Shown here one piece after another: positions 28,930-36,445 of a DNA stretch of 64,000 nucleotides. Below the pieces are notes generated by a model. It had not been told where the DNA came from, did not search any database, and worked only from the letters and a program-made list of their open reading frames with translations. The position numbers and the translations under genes were made by a program. Origin of the DNA: Vermiculatibacterium agrestimuris (lineage in GTDB: Bacteria > Bacillota > Clostridia > Oscillospirales > Oscillospiraceae); NCBI RefSeq assembly GCF_943193085.1, contig NZ_CALPCU010000008.1, positions 1 through 64,000 of the forward strand, in the 5' to 3' direction. The number at the start of each line of letters is the position of its first letter. The stretch's first letter is position 1.

Positions 28930-29363
28930 GCCTGGAGCCGCCGGGAAATGCGGCGGCGCATGGTCACAGTGGTGCCCTTCCCCGGCACAGAGCGCACCTT
29001 CAGCCGATCCATAAAGCTCTCCATAATGGTGAAGCCCATACCGGAGCGCTCATCCCCGCCGGTAGTAAACAGCGGCTTTCTCGCCTTTTCCACATCAGAG
29101 ATGCCCACCCCGGAATCCTTTACCACGATCTCCAGCGTGTTATCCTCGAACAGCCGCAGACGCAGAGTCACCAGCCCCAGGGCCTCCGGATAGGCATGGA
29201 CGATACAGTTGGTCACCGCCTCACTGACGGCGGTCTTGATATCGTTGACCTCATCCAGGGTAGGATCTAACTGGGCGGCAAAGCAGGCTGCCGCCGTCCG
29301 GGCAAAGCCCTCGTTGGCGCTGCGGCTCAAAAATGTCACTTTCGCTTCATTGACCGGCTTCAT
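28926..29363 (-). CDS. spoIIAB: Anti-sigma F factor / serine kinase SpoIIAB
   Basis: About 145 residues. A GHKL-type ATPase: the N-box is in EAVTNCIVHAYP, DSGVGISD holds the ATP-binding Asp-Gly, and GMGFTIMESFMD follows. It binds SigF and phosphorylates SpoIIAA. The ATG at 29363 is chosen because AGGAGG lies eight bases before it; an ATG seven codons upstream has no such site. It sits between spoIIAA and sigF. Confidence 0.95.
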   Translation of the reverse strand: MKPVNEAKVTFLSRSANEGFARTAAACFAAQLDPTLDEVNDIKTAVSEAVTNCIVHAYPEALGLVTLRLRLFEDNTLEIVVKDSGVGISDVEKARKPLFTTGGDERSGMGFTIMESFMDRLKVRSVPGKGTTVTMRRRISRRLQA

Positions 29364-29376
29364 ATGTATCTCCTCC

Positions 29377-29685
29377 TTATTCATCCCAGGCGATGAGCTT
29401 GTCCACTCCCGCCGCCTTGAGCACCTTGGCCGCCTGCGGCGGCACAGCGCGCAGGGTCATGCTTCCCCCCAGCTGGCGCATCCGCTTCCAGGCGCGCAGC
29501 ACCACGGCGATGCCAGAGGAATCCATGAAGGTCACGCCCCTCATATCCAGCTCCAGCCGGCCCGGCAGAGCGGCGTCTACCCGGCGGCCAAGCTCACTCA
29601 TCAACGCCTTCGCGGCATGGTGATCCACCTCACCGGATACGCTGGCGGTGAGCACCCGCCCAACTTCCTCACATTGTACCGGCAT
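29377..29685 (-). CDS. spoIIAA: Anti-anti-sigma factor SpoIIAA
   Basis: 102 residues with a STAS domain. The phosphorylated serine is in the family motif TFMDSSGIAVVLRA near residue 56-57. When dephosphorylated it frees SigF from SpoIIAB in the forespore. First gene of the spoIIA operon, with a GGGAG site before the ATG. The sigma-H promoter expected for this operon was not confidently found. Confidence 0.93.
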   Translation of the reverse strand: MPVQCEEVGRVLTASVSGEVDHHAAKALMSELGRRVDAALPGRLELDMRGVTFMDSSGIAVVLRAWKRMRQLGGSMTLRAVPPQAAKVLKAAGVDKLIAWDE

Positions 29686-29705
29686 ATGGCTCCCTCTCTT
29701 TCGTT

Positions 29706-29750
29706 AGACAATAAAAATCGCAGTATACCAAAAATTGGTATACTGCGATT
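29706..29750 (-). terminator. Terminator after the lipoprotein gene
   Basis: Perfect 16-bp stem (29716-29731 with 29735-29750; arms AATCGCAGTATACCAA and its complement) with a three-base loop, then TTTTTATTG on the minus strand. It lies between the lipoprotein stop and spoIIAA. Confidence 0.9.
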
Positions 29751-29776
29751 ATAGCCTGTCTATTCCGCTTTTTCTG

Positions 29777-30622
29777 TCAGAATATGGATACGAACTGGGT
29801 AAAGACCCATTTATCCCCCACTTTTTGGTAAGGGAACTCATAGAGCTGGGTGCCGGTGACCACCGGCTCCGCAGCCCCCTCAGGCCAGTCCAGCAGCTCC
29901 GCCTCCGCCTGGACGGCGCACAGGGCGTCATTCCCCTCCGAGGGCCAGAGGACAGAGAGGACAACACCGCCCTTCGTAATATCGCTGCCTCTCCCGCTTC
30001 CCGAGGTATACAGTCCGCCTTCCGGGCCATCGGCAAACATGGCGGATCCGTTTTTCAAAAGCGCATCCACGATCTCGTCGGAAAACAGGGTCTTCAAATA
30101 GGCCCGCAGCTCGTCCATGCTGTTCAGGCCGGGGCTGGTGACCCGGTAAAGCGTCACCTCTCCTCCCCGCTCCTCCGCCAGTATGGTGATCTGATCTGCA
30201 ATGTCAAGCTCAGGCTCCCGGTATCCGGCGAACCAGCCGAACACCTCCGCCGCCTCCCGATAGGCGGCCAGTACCGTCTCGTCGTCCAGCCTGGGCTCCG
30301 GGGACGGGGTGGGCTCCGGGCTGGGTTCTGCCGACGGCTCAGGGGTGGGAGTAGGAACCGGCGGTCGGGTGGAAACGCTCTGCGTGGGCTTTGGAGTGGC
30401 CACAGGGGCAGGTATGATCGTCGGGGTGGGACGCTCCGTCTCCAGAGGCGTCACAGGTGTGGCGGTGGGTGTGGGAGCTGGGTCGGGCTTAGCCGTGACT
30501 GCCGGAGCAGAACTCAGCGCAGGGGGTTCTGTGACAGGCGGAGTCGCCGTCTCAGGGTTCTCCCCACAGCCGCTCAGCCCTATCACAAGGGCGGCGGTCA
30601 ACAGCGCCAGTATCTTCTTCAT
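29777..30622 (-). CDS. Lipoprotein with Pro/Thr linker and possible IseA-like domain
   Basis: 281 residues from the ATG at 30622, which has AAGGAGGGG before it. The lipobox LSGC follows a hydrophobic signal (MKKILALLTAALVIGLSGCG), so it is lipid-anchored outside the cell. Residues about 25-125 are a low-complexity Pro/Thr/Ala/Glu linker suited to crossing the wall. The C-terminal domain (ETVLAAYREAAEVFGWFAGY ... YRVTSPGLNSMDELRAYLKTLFSDEIVDALL) resembles IseA-type inhibitors of peptidoglycan DL-endopeptidases. That assignment is from memory of the pattern and tentative. Confidence 0.75.
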   Translation of the reverse strand: MKKILALLTAALVIGLSGCGENPETATPPVTEPPALSSAPAVTAKPDPAPTPTATPVTPLETERPTPTIIPAPVATPKPTQSVSTRPPVPTPTPEPSAEPSPEPTPSPEPRLDDETVLAAYREAAEVFGWFAGYREPELDIADQITILAEERGGEVTLYRVTSPGLNSMDELRAYLKTLFSDEIVDALLKNGSAMFADGPEGGLYTSGSGRGSDITKGGVVLSVLWPSEGNDALCAVQAEAELLDWPEGAAEPVVTGTQLYEFPYQKVGDKWVFTQFVSIF

Positions 30623-30756
30623 GGGCAACGCCCCTCCTTTGGGCGAACGGGTCGGCTTCATGCAGCAGGGCCGCATCTTGTACACTATTTTATCCGCCTG
30701 GAACCCAAAGCGCAACTACAACTTTATGACAAAATGTCACAATGTGGCAACAGCCT

Positions 30757-33405
30757 TTACCCCAGAGAGGCCACAGACTCCTCCAGCCTGGCAATGAGGC
30801 CCCGGAGCTCCTCCGCCCGGGAACGCTGTCCCTCCACCACCTGGGCGGGGGCCTTGCTGACAAAGCTGGGGTTATTCAGGCGGCTCTCCAGGCCGGCGAG
30901 CTCGTTCTTTCGGGCTGCCAGTTCCTTCTCCAGGCGCTTTTTTTCCTCGGCCAGATCCACCAGCTCCGCCAGGGGCATGAAGATGCGGGCGGCAAAGGTG
31001 ACCACCTCCACCATGCCCTGCTTGCGCATCTCATCGCTGCCGGCGGCCTCAGCCACGGCGGTCACGGTCACGTCGCTGGCCCAGGCCAGCCGTTTGAGAA
31101 GGGGCGCACCCTGCTCGAAGACGGCAGTCTCGGCGGTGGCAATGGTCAGATGGGCCTTCTTGGAGGGGGGCACGTTGAGCTCGGAGCGCTTGCCCCGAAT
31201 GGCCCGGGTGGCCTCGATGATGAGGTCGACGGCCTTCTCCTCGGCGGGGAAATCCAGCTCCTTCTTCGCCTCCGGCCACTTTTGAAGCATCAGGTAATCC
31301 CCCTCGTGGGGCAGGGACTGCCAGATCTCCTCGGTGATGAAGGGCATGAAGGGATGGAGGAGCTTGAGCATTTCGGTGAGCACATAGCACAGCACCTGCT
31401 GGGCCTGCTCCTTGGCGCTCTCGTCCTCCCCCTGGAGCCGGGACTTGGTGAACTCGATATACCAATCGCAATAGTCGTCCCAGATGAAATCGTAGACCTT
31501 CTGGGCCGCCACACCCAGCTCATAGCTGTCCATATTCTCCGTGACGGCAGGAATGAGGGCGTTGAGCTTGGAGAGGATCCACTTGTCCTCCATGGTCAGC
31601 TCCCGGGGAAGCGCCACTTTGCCGATGGTCAGGTTCATCTGTACAAAACGGCTGGCGTTCCAGATCTTGTTGGCAAAGTTCCGCATGGCCTCGCACCGCT
31701 CCGGCAGGAAGCGCATATCGTTGCCGGGGGAATTCCCAGTGACCAGGTTGAAGCGCAGGGCGTCGGCACCGTACTGCTCCGCCACCACCAGGGGATCCAC
31801 GCCGTTGCCCAGACTCTTGGACATCTTCCTGCCCTTGTCGTCCCGCACCAGGCCGTGGATGAGCACGGTGTGGAAGGGAGCCTTCCCCGTGTGCGCACAG
31901 CCGGAGAAGATCATCCGGGCCACCCAGAAAAAGATGATGTCGTAGCCGGTGACCAGCACGTCGGTGGGATAGAAGTATTTGAGATCCTCCGTCTGCTCGG
32001 GCCAGCCCAGGGTGGAGAAGGGCCACAGGGCGGAGGAGAACCAGGTGTCCAGCACGTCCTCCTCCTGGTGGATGTTGTGGCTGTGGCAGTGGCAGCACTG
32101 GGTGGGATCAGTCTCGGAGACGGTGAGCTTGCCGCATTCATCGCAAGTCCAGGCGGGGATGCGGTGGCCCCACCAGAGCTGACGGGAAATGCACCAGTCC
32201 CGCACGTTTTCCATCCAGTTGATATAGGTCTTGGAAAACCGGTCGGGGACAAACTTGGTCTCCCCTTCCCTGACCACCCGCAGGGCCTCCTTGGCCAGGG
32301 GTTCCATCTTCACGAACCACTGGGCGGAGATGAGGGGCTCCACGTCGCTGTGGCAGCGGTAGCAGGTGCCCACGTTGTGCTGGTGCTCCTCCACCTTGAC
32401 GAGATAGCCGCCCGCCTCCAGGTCTGCCACGATGGCCTTCCGGGCCTCGTAGCGATCCATGCCGGAGTATTTGCCGTACCCCTCTACCACTTTTCCATTG
32501 TCGTCCAGCACCCGGATGGTCTCCAGATTGTGGCGCAGGCCCACCTCAAAATCATTGGGGTCGTGGGCGGGGGTCATCTTCACGCAGCCGGTGCCGAACT
32601 CCACGTCCACGTACTCATCCGCCACAATGGGCATCTCCCGGCCCACCAGGGGCAGGATGCACTTTTTGCCCACCATGTCCCGGTACCGCTCGTCATTGGG
32701 ATTCACCGCCACGCCGGTGTCGCCCAGCATGGTCTCCGGCCGGGTGGTGGCCACGATGACGTACTTGTCCTTCTCTCCCTGGATGGGATAGCGGATATGC
32801 CACAGGTTGCCGGGCTTGTCCTTATACTCCACCTCCGCGTCAGACAGCGCGGTGACGCAGTGGGGACACCAGTTGATGATGCGGGAACCCTTGTAGATCA
32901 GCCCCTTCTCGTAGAGAGAGACGAACACATGCCGCACCGCCTTGGAAAGGCCCTCGTCCATGGTGAACCGGGCCCGATCCCAGTCGCAGGACACGCCCAG
33001 CTTCTTCTGCTGCTCCACGATGCGGGCCCCGTACTTGTGCTTCCACTCCCACACCCGTTCCAGGAACTTCTCCCGGCCCAGGTCGTAGCGGCTGAGCCCC
33101 TCGTTCTCCCGCAGGGCCTCCTCCACCTTGATCTGGGTGGCGATGCCCGCGTGGTCGGCGCCGGGGACCCAAAGGGCGGCATAGCCCTCCATCCGCTTGA
33201 AGCGGGTCAGGATGTCCTGAAGGGTGCAGTCCATGGCGTGGCCCATGTGGAGCTGGCCCGTCACGTTGGGGGGCGGCATGACGATGGTAAAGGGCTTCTT
33301 GTCCGGATCCCGGTGGCCCTGGAAGCATCCGCCCTTCTCCCACATCTCATAAATACGGCCCTCCACCTCTTGGGGCTCATAGGCCTTCGGCAGTTCCTTT
33401 CCCAT
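30757..33405 (-). CDS. valS: Valyl-tRNA synthetase
   Basis: 882 residues, class I. The HIGH motif appears as PPNVTGQLHMGHAMDCTLQD near residue 40-60, and KMSKSLGNGVDPL carries the KMSKS loop near residue 530. The editing CP1 domain lies between (TRPETMLGDTGVAVNPND). The C-terminal coiled coil (LAEEKKRLEKELAARKNELAGLESRL) is typical of ValRS. The ATG at 33405 is used because TAAGGAGG precedes it; the longer reading from a TTG at 33462 overlaps the YcxB-like gene. It is transcribed behind a T-box and the YcxB-like gene. Confidence 0.98.
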   Translation of the reverse strand: MGKELPKAYEPQEVEGRIYEMWEKGGCFQGHRDPDKKPFTIVMPPPNVTGQLHMGHAMDCTLQDILTRFKRMEGYAALWVPGADHAGIATQIKVEEALRENEGLSRYDLGREKFLERVWEWKHKYGARIVEQQKKLGVSCDWDRARFTMDEGLSKAVRHVFVSLYEKGLIYKGSRIINWCPHCVTALSDAEVEYKDKPGNLWHIRYPIQGEKDKYVIVATTRPETMLGDTGVAVNPNDERYRDMVGKKCILPLVGREMPIVADEYVDVEFGTGCVKMTPAHDPNDFEVGLRHNLETIRVLDDNGKVVEGYGKYSGMDRYEARKAIVADLEAGGYLVKVEEHQHNVGTCYRCHSDVEPLISAQWFVKMEPLAKEALRVVREGETKFVPDRFSKTYINWMENVRDWCISRQLWWGHRIPAWTCDECGKLTVSETDPTQCCHCHSHNIHQEEDVLDTWFSSALWPFSTLGWPEQTEDLKYFYPTDVLVTGYDIIFFWVARMIFSGCAHTGKAPFHTVLIHGLVRDDKGRKMSKSLGNGVDPLVVAEQYGADALRFNLVTGNSPGNDMRFLPERCEAMRNFANKIWNASRFVQMNLTIGKVALPRELTMEDKWILSKLNALIPAVTENMDSYELGVAAQKVYDFIWDDYCDWYIEFTKSRLQGEDESAKEQAQQVLCYVLTEMLKLLHPFMPFITEEIWQSLPHEGDYLMLQKWPEAKKELDFPAEEKAVDLIIEATRAIRGKRSELNVPPSKKAHLTIATAETAVFEQGAPLLKRLAWASDVTVTAVAEAAGSDEMRKQGMVEVVTFAARIFMPLAELVDLAEEKKRLEKELAARKNELAGLESRLNNPSFVSKAPAQVVEGQRSRAEELRGLIARLEESVASLG

Positions 33406-33418
33406 TTCCTCTTCCTCC

Positions 33419-33940
33419 TTACAGTTTTGCCGGGGCAAGCGTTCTCCCCGTCTTTTCCTCAATAAAGGCGCCGAACCGCTCCGGCGTTCCCTTTAAAAAT
33501 CCACTTTTAGGCAGGATGTACCCCGATCTGACGTTCAGAAAGAGGACAAAGTACTCTCCACTCTCCGCCAGGGAGACAAAGTCTCTGTAGCCGTGCACCA
33601 CCCGCCGCTCCCCGGCAGCGGCCACCAGGTTCTCTTCACTGAAAAAGAACGTCTGCTCCAGGCCGCTGGGGGTCTTCCGGCTCACCCGCCAGGTGGTGTA
33701 ATTATACCACACCGCCCCCAAGGCTACGCACAGGCCGCTGAGCAGAGTACCCAGCATCACGGTGGCATTGGCCCCCGAGGTGGCCACGCCGATGGCGCAG
33801 ATGGTCAGACCCAGCAGCCCCGCCAGGAAAAGAGCCCCCCGGGTCAAAACCGTCTTTTTCTTCAGCACTGTCCTCCCCGCAATTTTCTGATAATCTACCA
33901 GCGTCTTCGCGTCCAGCACGGTCTTCACTTCAAAATCCAT
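33419..33940 (-). CDS. YcxB-like membrane protein
   Basis: 173 residues. Two adjacent hydrophobic segments (about 35-80) are followed by a soluble C-terminal domain with VSRKTPSGLEQTFFFSEENLV and GYILPKSGFLKGTPERFGAF, the pattern of the YcxB-like family (C-terminal domain of unknown role). AAAGGAGG precedes the ATG. It lies between the T-box terminator and valS, 13 bases from valS, so uncharged tRNA-Val should control both. No link to translation is known for this family. Confidence 0.8.
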   Translation of the reverse strand: MDFEVKTVLDAKTLVDYQKIAGRTVLKKKTVLTRGALFLAGLLGLTICAIGVATSGANATVMLGTLLSGLCVALGAVWYNYTTWRVSRKTPSGLEQTFFFSEENLVAAAGERRVVHGYRDFVSLAESGEYFVLFLNVRSGYILPKSGFLKGTPERFGAFIEEKTGRTLAPAKL

Positions 33941-33960
33941 TGCACGCGCCTCCTTTACGA

Positions 33961-34186
33961 AAATAAAAACGCCCCGAGACCGTTCGGTCTCAGGGCGAAG
34001 AAGCTCTCCGCGGTACCACCTGAATTTGCGCTCATTCTCCCCTAACGCGGGAAACGGCAGCGCCTACTCTCCCATTCGGCGCCGCGGCTCCAAGGCGACC
34101 TTCCGCACCGGGGTCATGAAGCCTTGCACCGTCCGGCTCCTCTCTCCGCTTTCCCCGGGGCGTACTCCTCCCCATCATTGCCTTTG
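33961..34186 (-). promoter_or_regulatory. T-box riboswitch (valine type)
   Basis: Minus-strand leader with a Stem I region (GAGGAGTACG AG-bulge, CGGTGC of the GNTG type), the conserved T-box AGGTGGTACCGCGG (34008-34021), and the terminator GCCCTGAGACC / GGTCTCGGGGC followed by GTTTTTATTT (33961-33996). A GTC at 34097-34099, in GGAAGGTCGCC, is the likely Val specifier, in keeping with valS downstream. Uncharged tRNA-Val would stabilise the antiterminator and permit expression of the YcxB-like gene and valS. Confidence 0.92.
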
Positions 34187-34192
34187 ACTGGT

Positions 34193-34221
34193 AGTATACG
34201 CAATTTCCCAAGAAAAGTCAA
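34193..34221 (-). promoter_or_regulatory. Promoter of the T-box operon
   Basis: Minus strand TTGACT (34216-34221), 17-base spacer, TATACT (34193-34198). It overlaps the last codons of the upstream EamA gene. Confidence 0.8.
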
Positions 34222-35123
34222 GCCTTCCCTTCCGTCCCTTTGTTCCTGCGAAGAAAGCTCAGCTTGGTCTCCGAGCACACTACGGCCACAAAAATGAGGG
34301 AAAAGCCCGCCAACAGCCGCGCCGTCACCGGGTCGTGATAGAAGACCACGGAAAAGAGCACGCCGAACACCGACTCCAGAGAGAGGATAATAGCCGCTGA
34401 GGCCGGGTCAGACCAGACCTGGCCCACATTTTGAAACAGCAGGGCCACAGTGGTGCACATGACGATGAAGTACCCCAACTGGAGCAGGAGATCCCCGTCA
34501 ATGACCGAGGCCGGGGGCATCTCCTGGAACAAAAACCCGCCGATCCAGGAATAGAGGGCCGCAAAGGCAAACTGGAGCGTGGTCAGCAGATAGATGTCCC
34601 TGTCCGGCGACACCTTCGCCACCGCCACGATATGTCCGGCAAAGAGAACCGCCGCCGCCAGCGTCAGCATATCGCCCACAGTGATGGAAAAGCCCTCGTT
34701 CAGGGACACCAGCCCCACCCCGGCCACACAGAGAACCGCCGCCAAAAGATTATATATGTCCGGCCGCCGCTTCATCACCAGCCAGTGGAGAAAGGGGACG
34801 AGCACGCAGTAGACCGAGGTCAGAAAGGCGCTTTTGGACGGGGTGGTCTGGGTCAGGCCAAAGGTCTGAACGGAATAGGCGGCAAAGAGAAAGCCGCCTA
34901 TGACAGCTCCTCTCCACAGGTAATCCCCGGTAAATCCCCTCCATTTCTTCCAGCAGAAAAGCCCCAGCAGGACGGCTCCTCCGGTAAAACGGAGGGCAAG
35001 GAGAAAGAAGGTGGGGATCACGTCTACCGCCCCCTTCATCATGAAGAAGGAGGAGCCCCAGATAAGGGCCGCCGCGAACAGCATAGGCTTTGCCAGCCGG
35101 CGCATCATTGTTTCACTGACCAT
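34218..35123 (-). CDS. EamA/DMT-superfamily transporter
   Basis: About 301 residues with ten hydrophobic segments. FAAALIWGSSFFMMKGAVD and LTSVYCVLVPFLHWLVMKR, with the second repeat ILSLESVFGVLFSVVFY, are typical EamA features. The ATG at 35123 is eight bases from AAGGAG; an in-frame GTG two codons earlier is less well placed. The substrate is unknown. It is divergent from the glycosylase gene. Confidence 0.85.
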   Translation of the reverse strand: MVSETMMRRLAKPMLFAAALIWGSSFFMMKGAVDVIPTFFLLALRFTGGAVLLGLFCWKKWRGFTGDYLWRGAVIGGFLFAAYSVQTFGLTQTTPSKSAFLTSVYCVLVPFLHWLVMKRRPDIYNLLAAVLCVAGVGLVSLNEGFSITVGDMLTLAAAVLFAGHIVAVAKVSPDRDIYLLTTLQFAFAALYSWIGGFLFQEMPPASVIDGDLLLQLGYFIVMCTTVALLFQNVGQVWSDPASAAIILSLESVFGVLFSVVFYHDPVTARLLAGFSLIFVAVVCSETKLSFLRRNKGTEGKA

Positions 35124-35174
35124 TGTCACAACTCCTTGAATATGATATCATAATAGACGAAGTGGGGTGAAAAT

Positions 35175-35765
35175 GTGGACAAGCTCACACAGGACTTCTA
35201 TGCCCGGGACACCCTTGTGGTGGCACGGGAACTGCTGGGAAAACACCTGATCCGGGTCATAGACGGTGTCCCCACCGCTCTGCGCATCACCGAGACCGAG
35301 GCTTACATCGGCCGGGTGGACAAGGCCTGCCACGCCTACAACTATAAACGCACCAAGCGTACCGAGACCCTCTTCGCCCCGCCGGGGACGGCCTATATCT
35401 ACCTCATTTACGGCATGTACCACTGTCTCAACTTTGTCACCGAGGCGGAAAACGAGCCCGCCGCCGTCCTCCTCCGGGCCGGCGAAGCGGTAAGTGAGAG
35501 CGACGAGCGGATCATGTCTGTCAGGCGTTTTCACTGTACGCCGGCGGAAATGTCCTTCTATCAAAGGAAAAATTTCCTCAATGGCCCCGGCAAGCTCTGT
35601 AAAGCCCTTTCCCTTACAAAAGAGCAGAACGGCCTTTCTCTGCTGGGGGATGCGCTTTATGTTGTGGATGTCGGAGAAAGGCCCAAATCCATTCACGTCA
35701 GCAAGCGTATCGGCATCGACTACGCCGAGGAGGCCGTAGATTTTCCCTGGAGGTTCTATTTATGA
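35175..35765 (+). CDS. 3-methyladenine DNA glycosylase (AAG/MPG type)
   Basis: 196 residues, the usual size of the bacterial AAG family that excises alkylated purines. The active-site glutamate region is ITETEAYIGRVDKACHAYNYKRT (about 38-60), and YLIYGMYHCLNFVTE plus LNGPGKLCKALSLTKEQNG are family motifs. The start is GTG at 35175, preceded by GGGGTGA. Its stop overlaps the HAD gene start by four bases, so the two are translationally coupled. Confidence 0.93.
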   Translation: MDKLTQDFYARDTLVVARELLGKHLIRVIDGVPTALRITETEAYIGRVDKACHAYNYKRTKRTETLFAPPGTAYIYLIYGMYHCLNFVTEAENEPAAVLLRAGEAVSESDERIMSVRRFHCTPAEMSFYQRKNFLNGPGKLCKALSLTKEQNGLSLLGDALYVVDVGERPKSIHVSKRIGIDYAEEAVDFPWRFYL

Positions 35766-36400
35766 CGCCTGACATGATCTTCTTCGACCTGGACGGCACT
35801 CTGATCGACTCCAACGGGGTGTGGCTCCAGGTGGATCACGACTTTCTGGGCCGCCGGGGCCTTCAGGTAACGGAGGAATACCAATATGTGGTGGGCCACT
35901 CCATCTTCCCTGTGGCCGCCCAGTTTACCAAGGAATACTACCATCTCCCCGACGATCCCCAAACCATCATGGATGAGTGGCAGGCCATGGCCAGGAATGC
36001 TTACGCCCATACGATCCCCCTAAAGTCCGGGGCGCGTGAGCTGTTGGATAAGCTCCAGGCAGAGGGCCGCCCCATGGCCCTTCTCACCGCCGGTCTGCCC
36101 GCCCTGGCCATGGCGGCGGTGGAGCGGCACGGACTGGAGCGGTATTTCTGCGGCCTCTTCTTCGCCCAGGAGGCGGGTCTGGAAAAACGGGATCCCCAGG
36201 TCTACCGCATGGCGGCAGAGCGGTTCGCCGTACCCTGTCAAGGCTGCGTCCTTCTGGAGGACGCCCCCCACAACTGTGCTGCCGCTGCCTCTGTGGGCTT
36301 CCAAGTGGTGGGCGTCTACGACGATTTTTACGCCAAACAGTGGGAGGACATCCGAAAAAGCTGTCATCTGGCGGTAAAGAGTCTCACCGAGCTTCTGTGA
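35762..36400 (+). CDS. HAD-superfamily phosphatase (PGMB-like)
   Basis: 212 residues. The HAD nucleophile motif FFDLDGTLIDSNG is at residues 7-19, AVLLTAGLP-type motif II appears as MALLTAGLPALA, and the C-terminal LLEDAPHNCAAAASVGF gives the metal-binding acidic motif. A cap domain lies between. Probably a phosphoglycolate or sugar-phosphate phosphatase; the substrate is not predictable. It is coupled by an ATGA overlap to the glycosylase gene and followed by a terminator. Confidence 0.87.
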   Translation: MTPDMIFFDLDGTLIDSNGVWLQVDHDFLGRRGLQVTEEYQYVVGHSIFPVAAQFTKEYYHLPDDPQTIMDEWQAMARNAYAHTIPLKSGARELLDKLQAEGRPMALLTAGLPALAMAAVERHGLERYFCGLFFAQEAGLEKRDPQVYRMAAERFAVPCQGCVLLEDAPHNCAAAASVGFQVVGVYDDFYAKQWEDIRKSCHLAVKSLTELL

Positions 36401-36405
36401 ACCGT

Positions 36406-36445
36406 TACAGGAACGCTCTTCCCCCGGGAAGAGCGTTCCTTCATT
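36406..36445. terminator. Terminator between HAD gene and pcrA
   Basis: GGAACGCTCTT / AAGAGCGTTCC hairpin (36410-36439) with TTCATTTT on the plus side; convergent genes may share it. Confidence 0.8.

Noticed and set aside
30757..33465. Plus-strand 907-codon ORF opposite valS
   Set aside because: valS has all class I synthetase motifs on the minus strand; the plus frame is a shadow.
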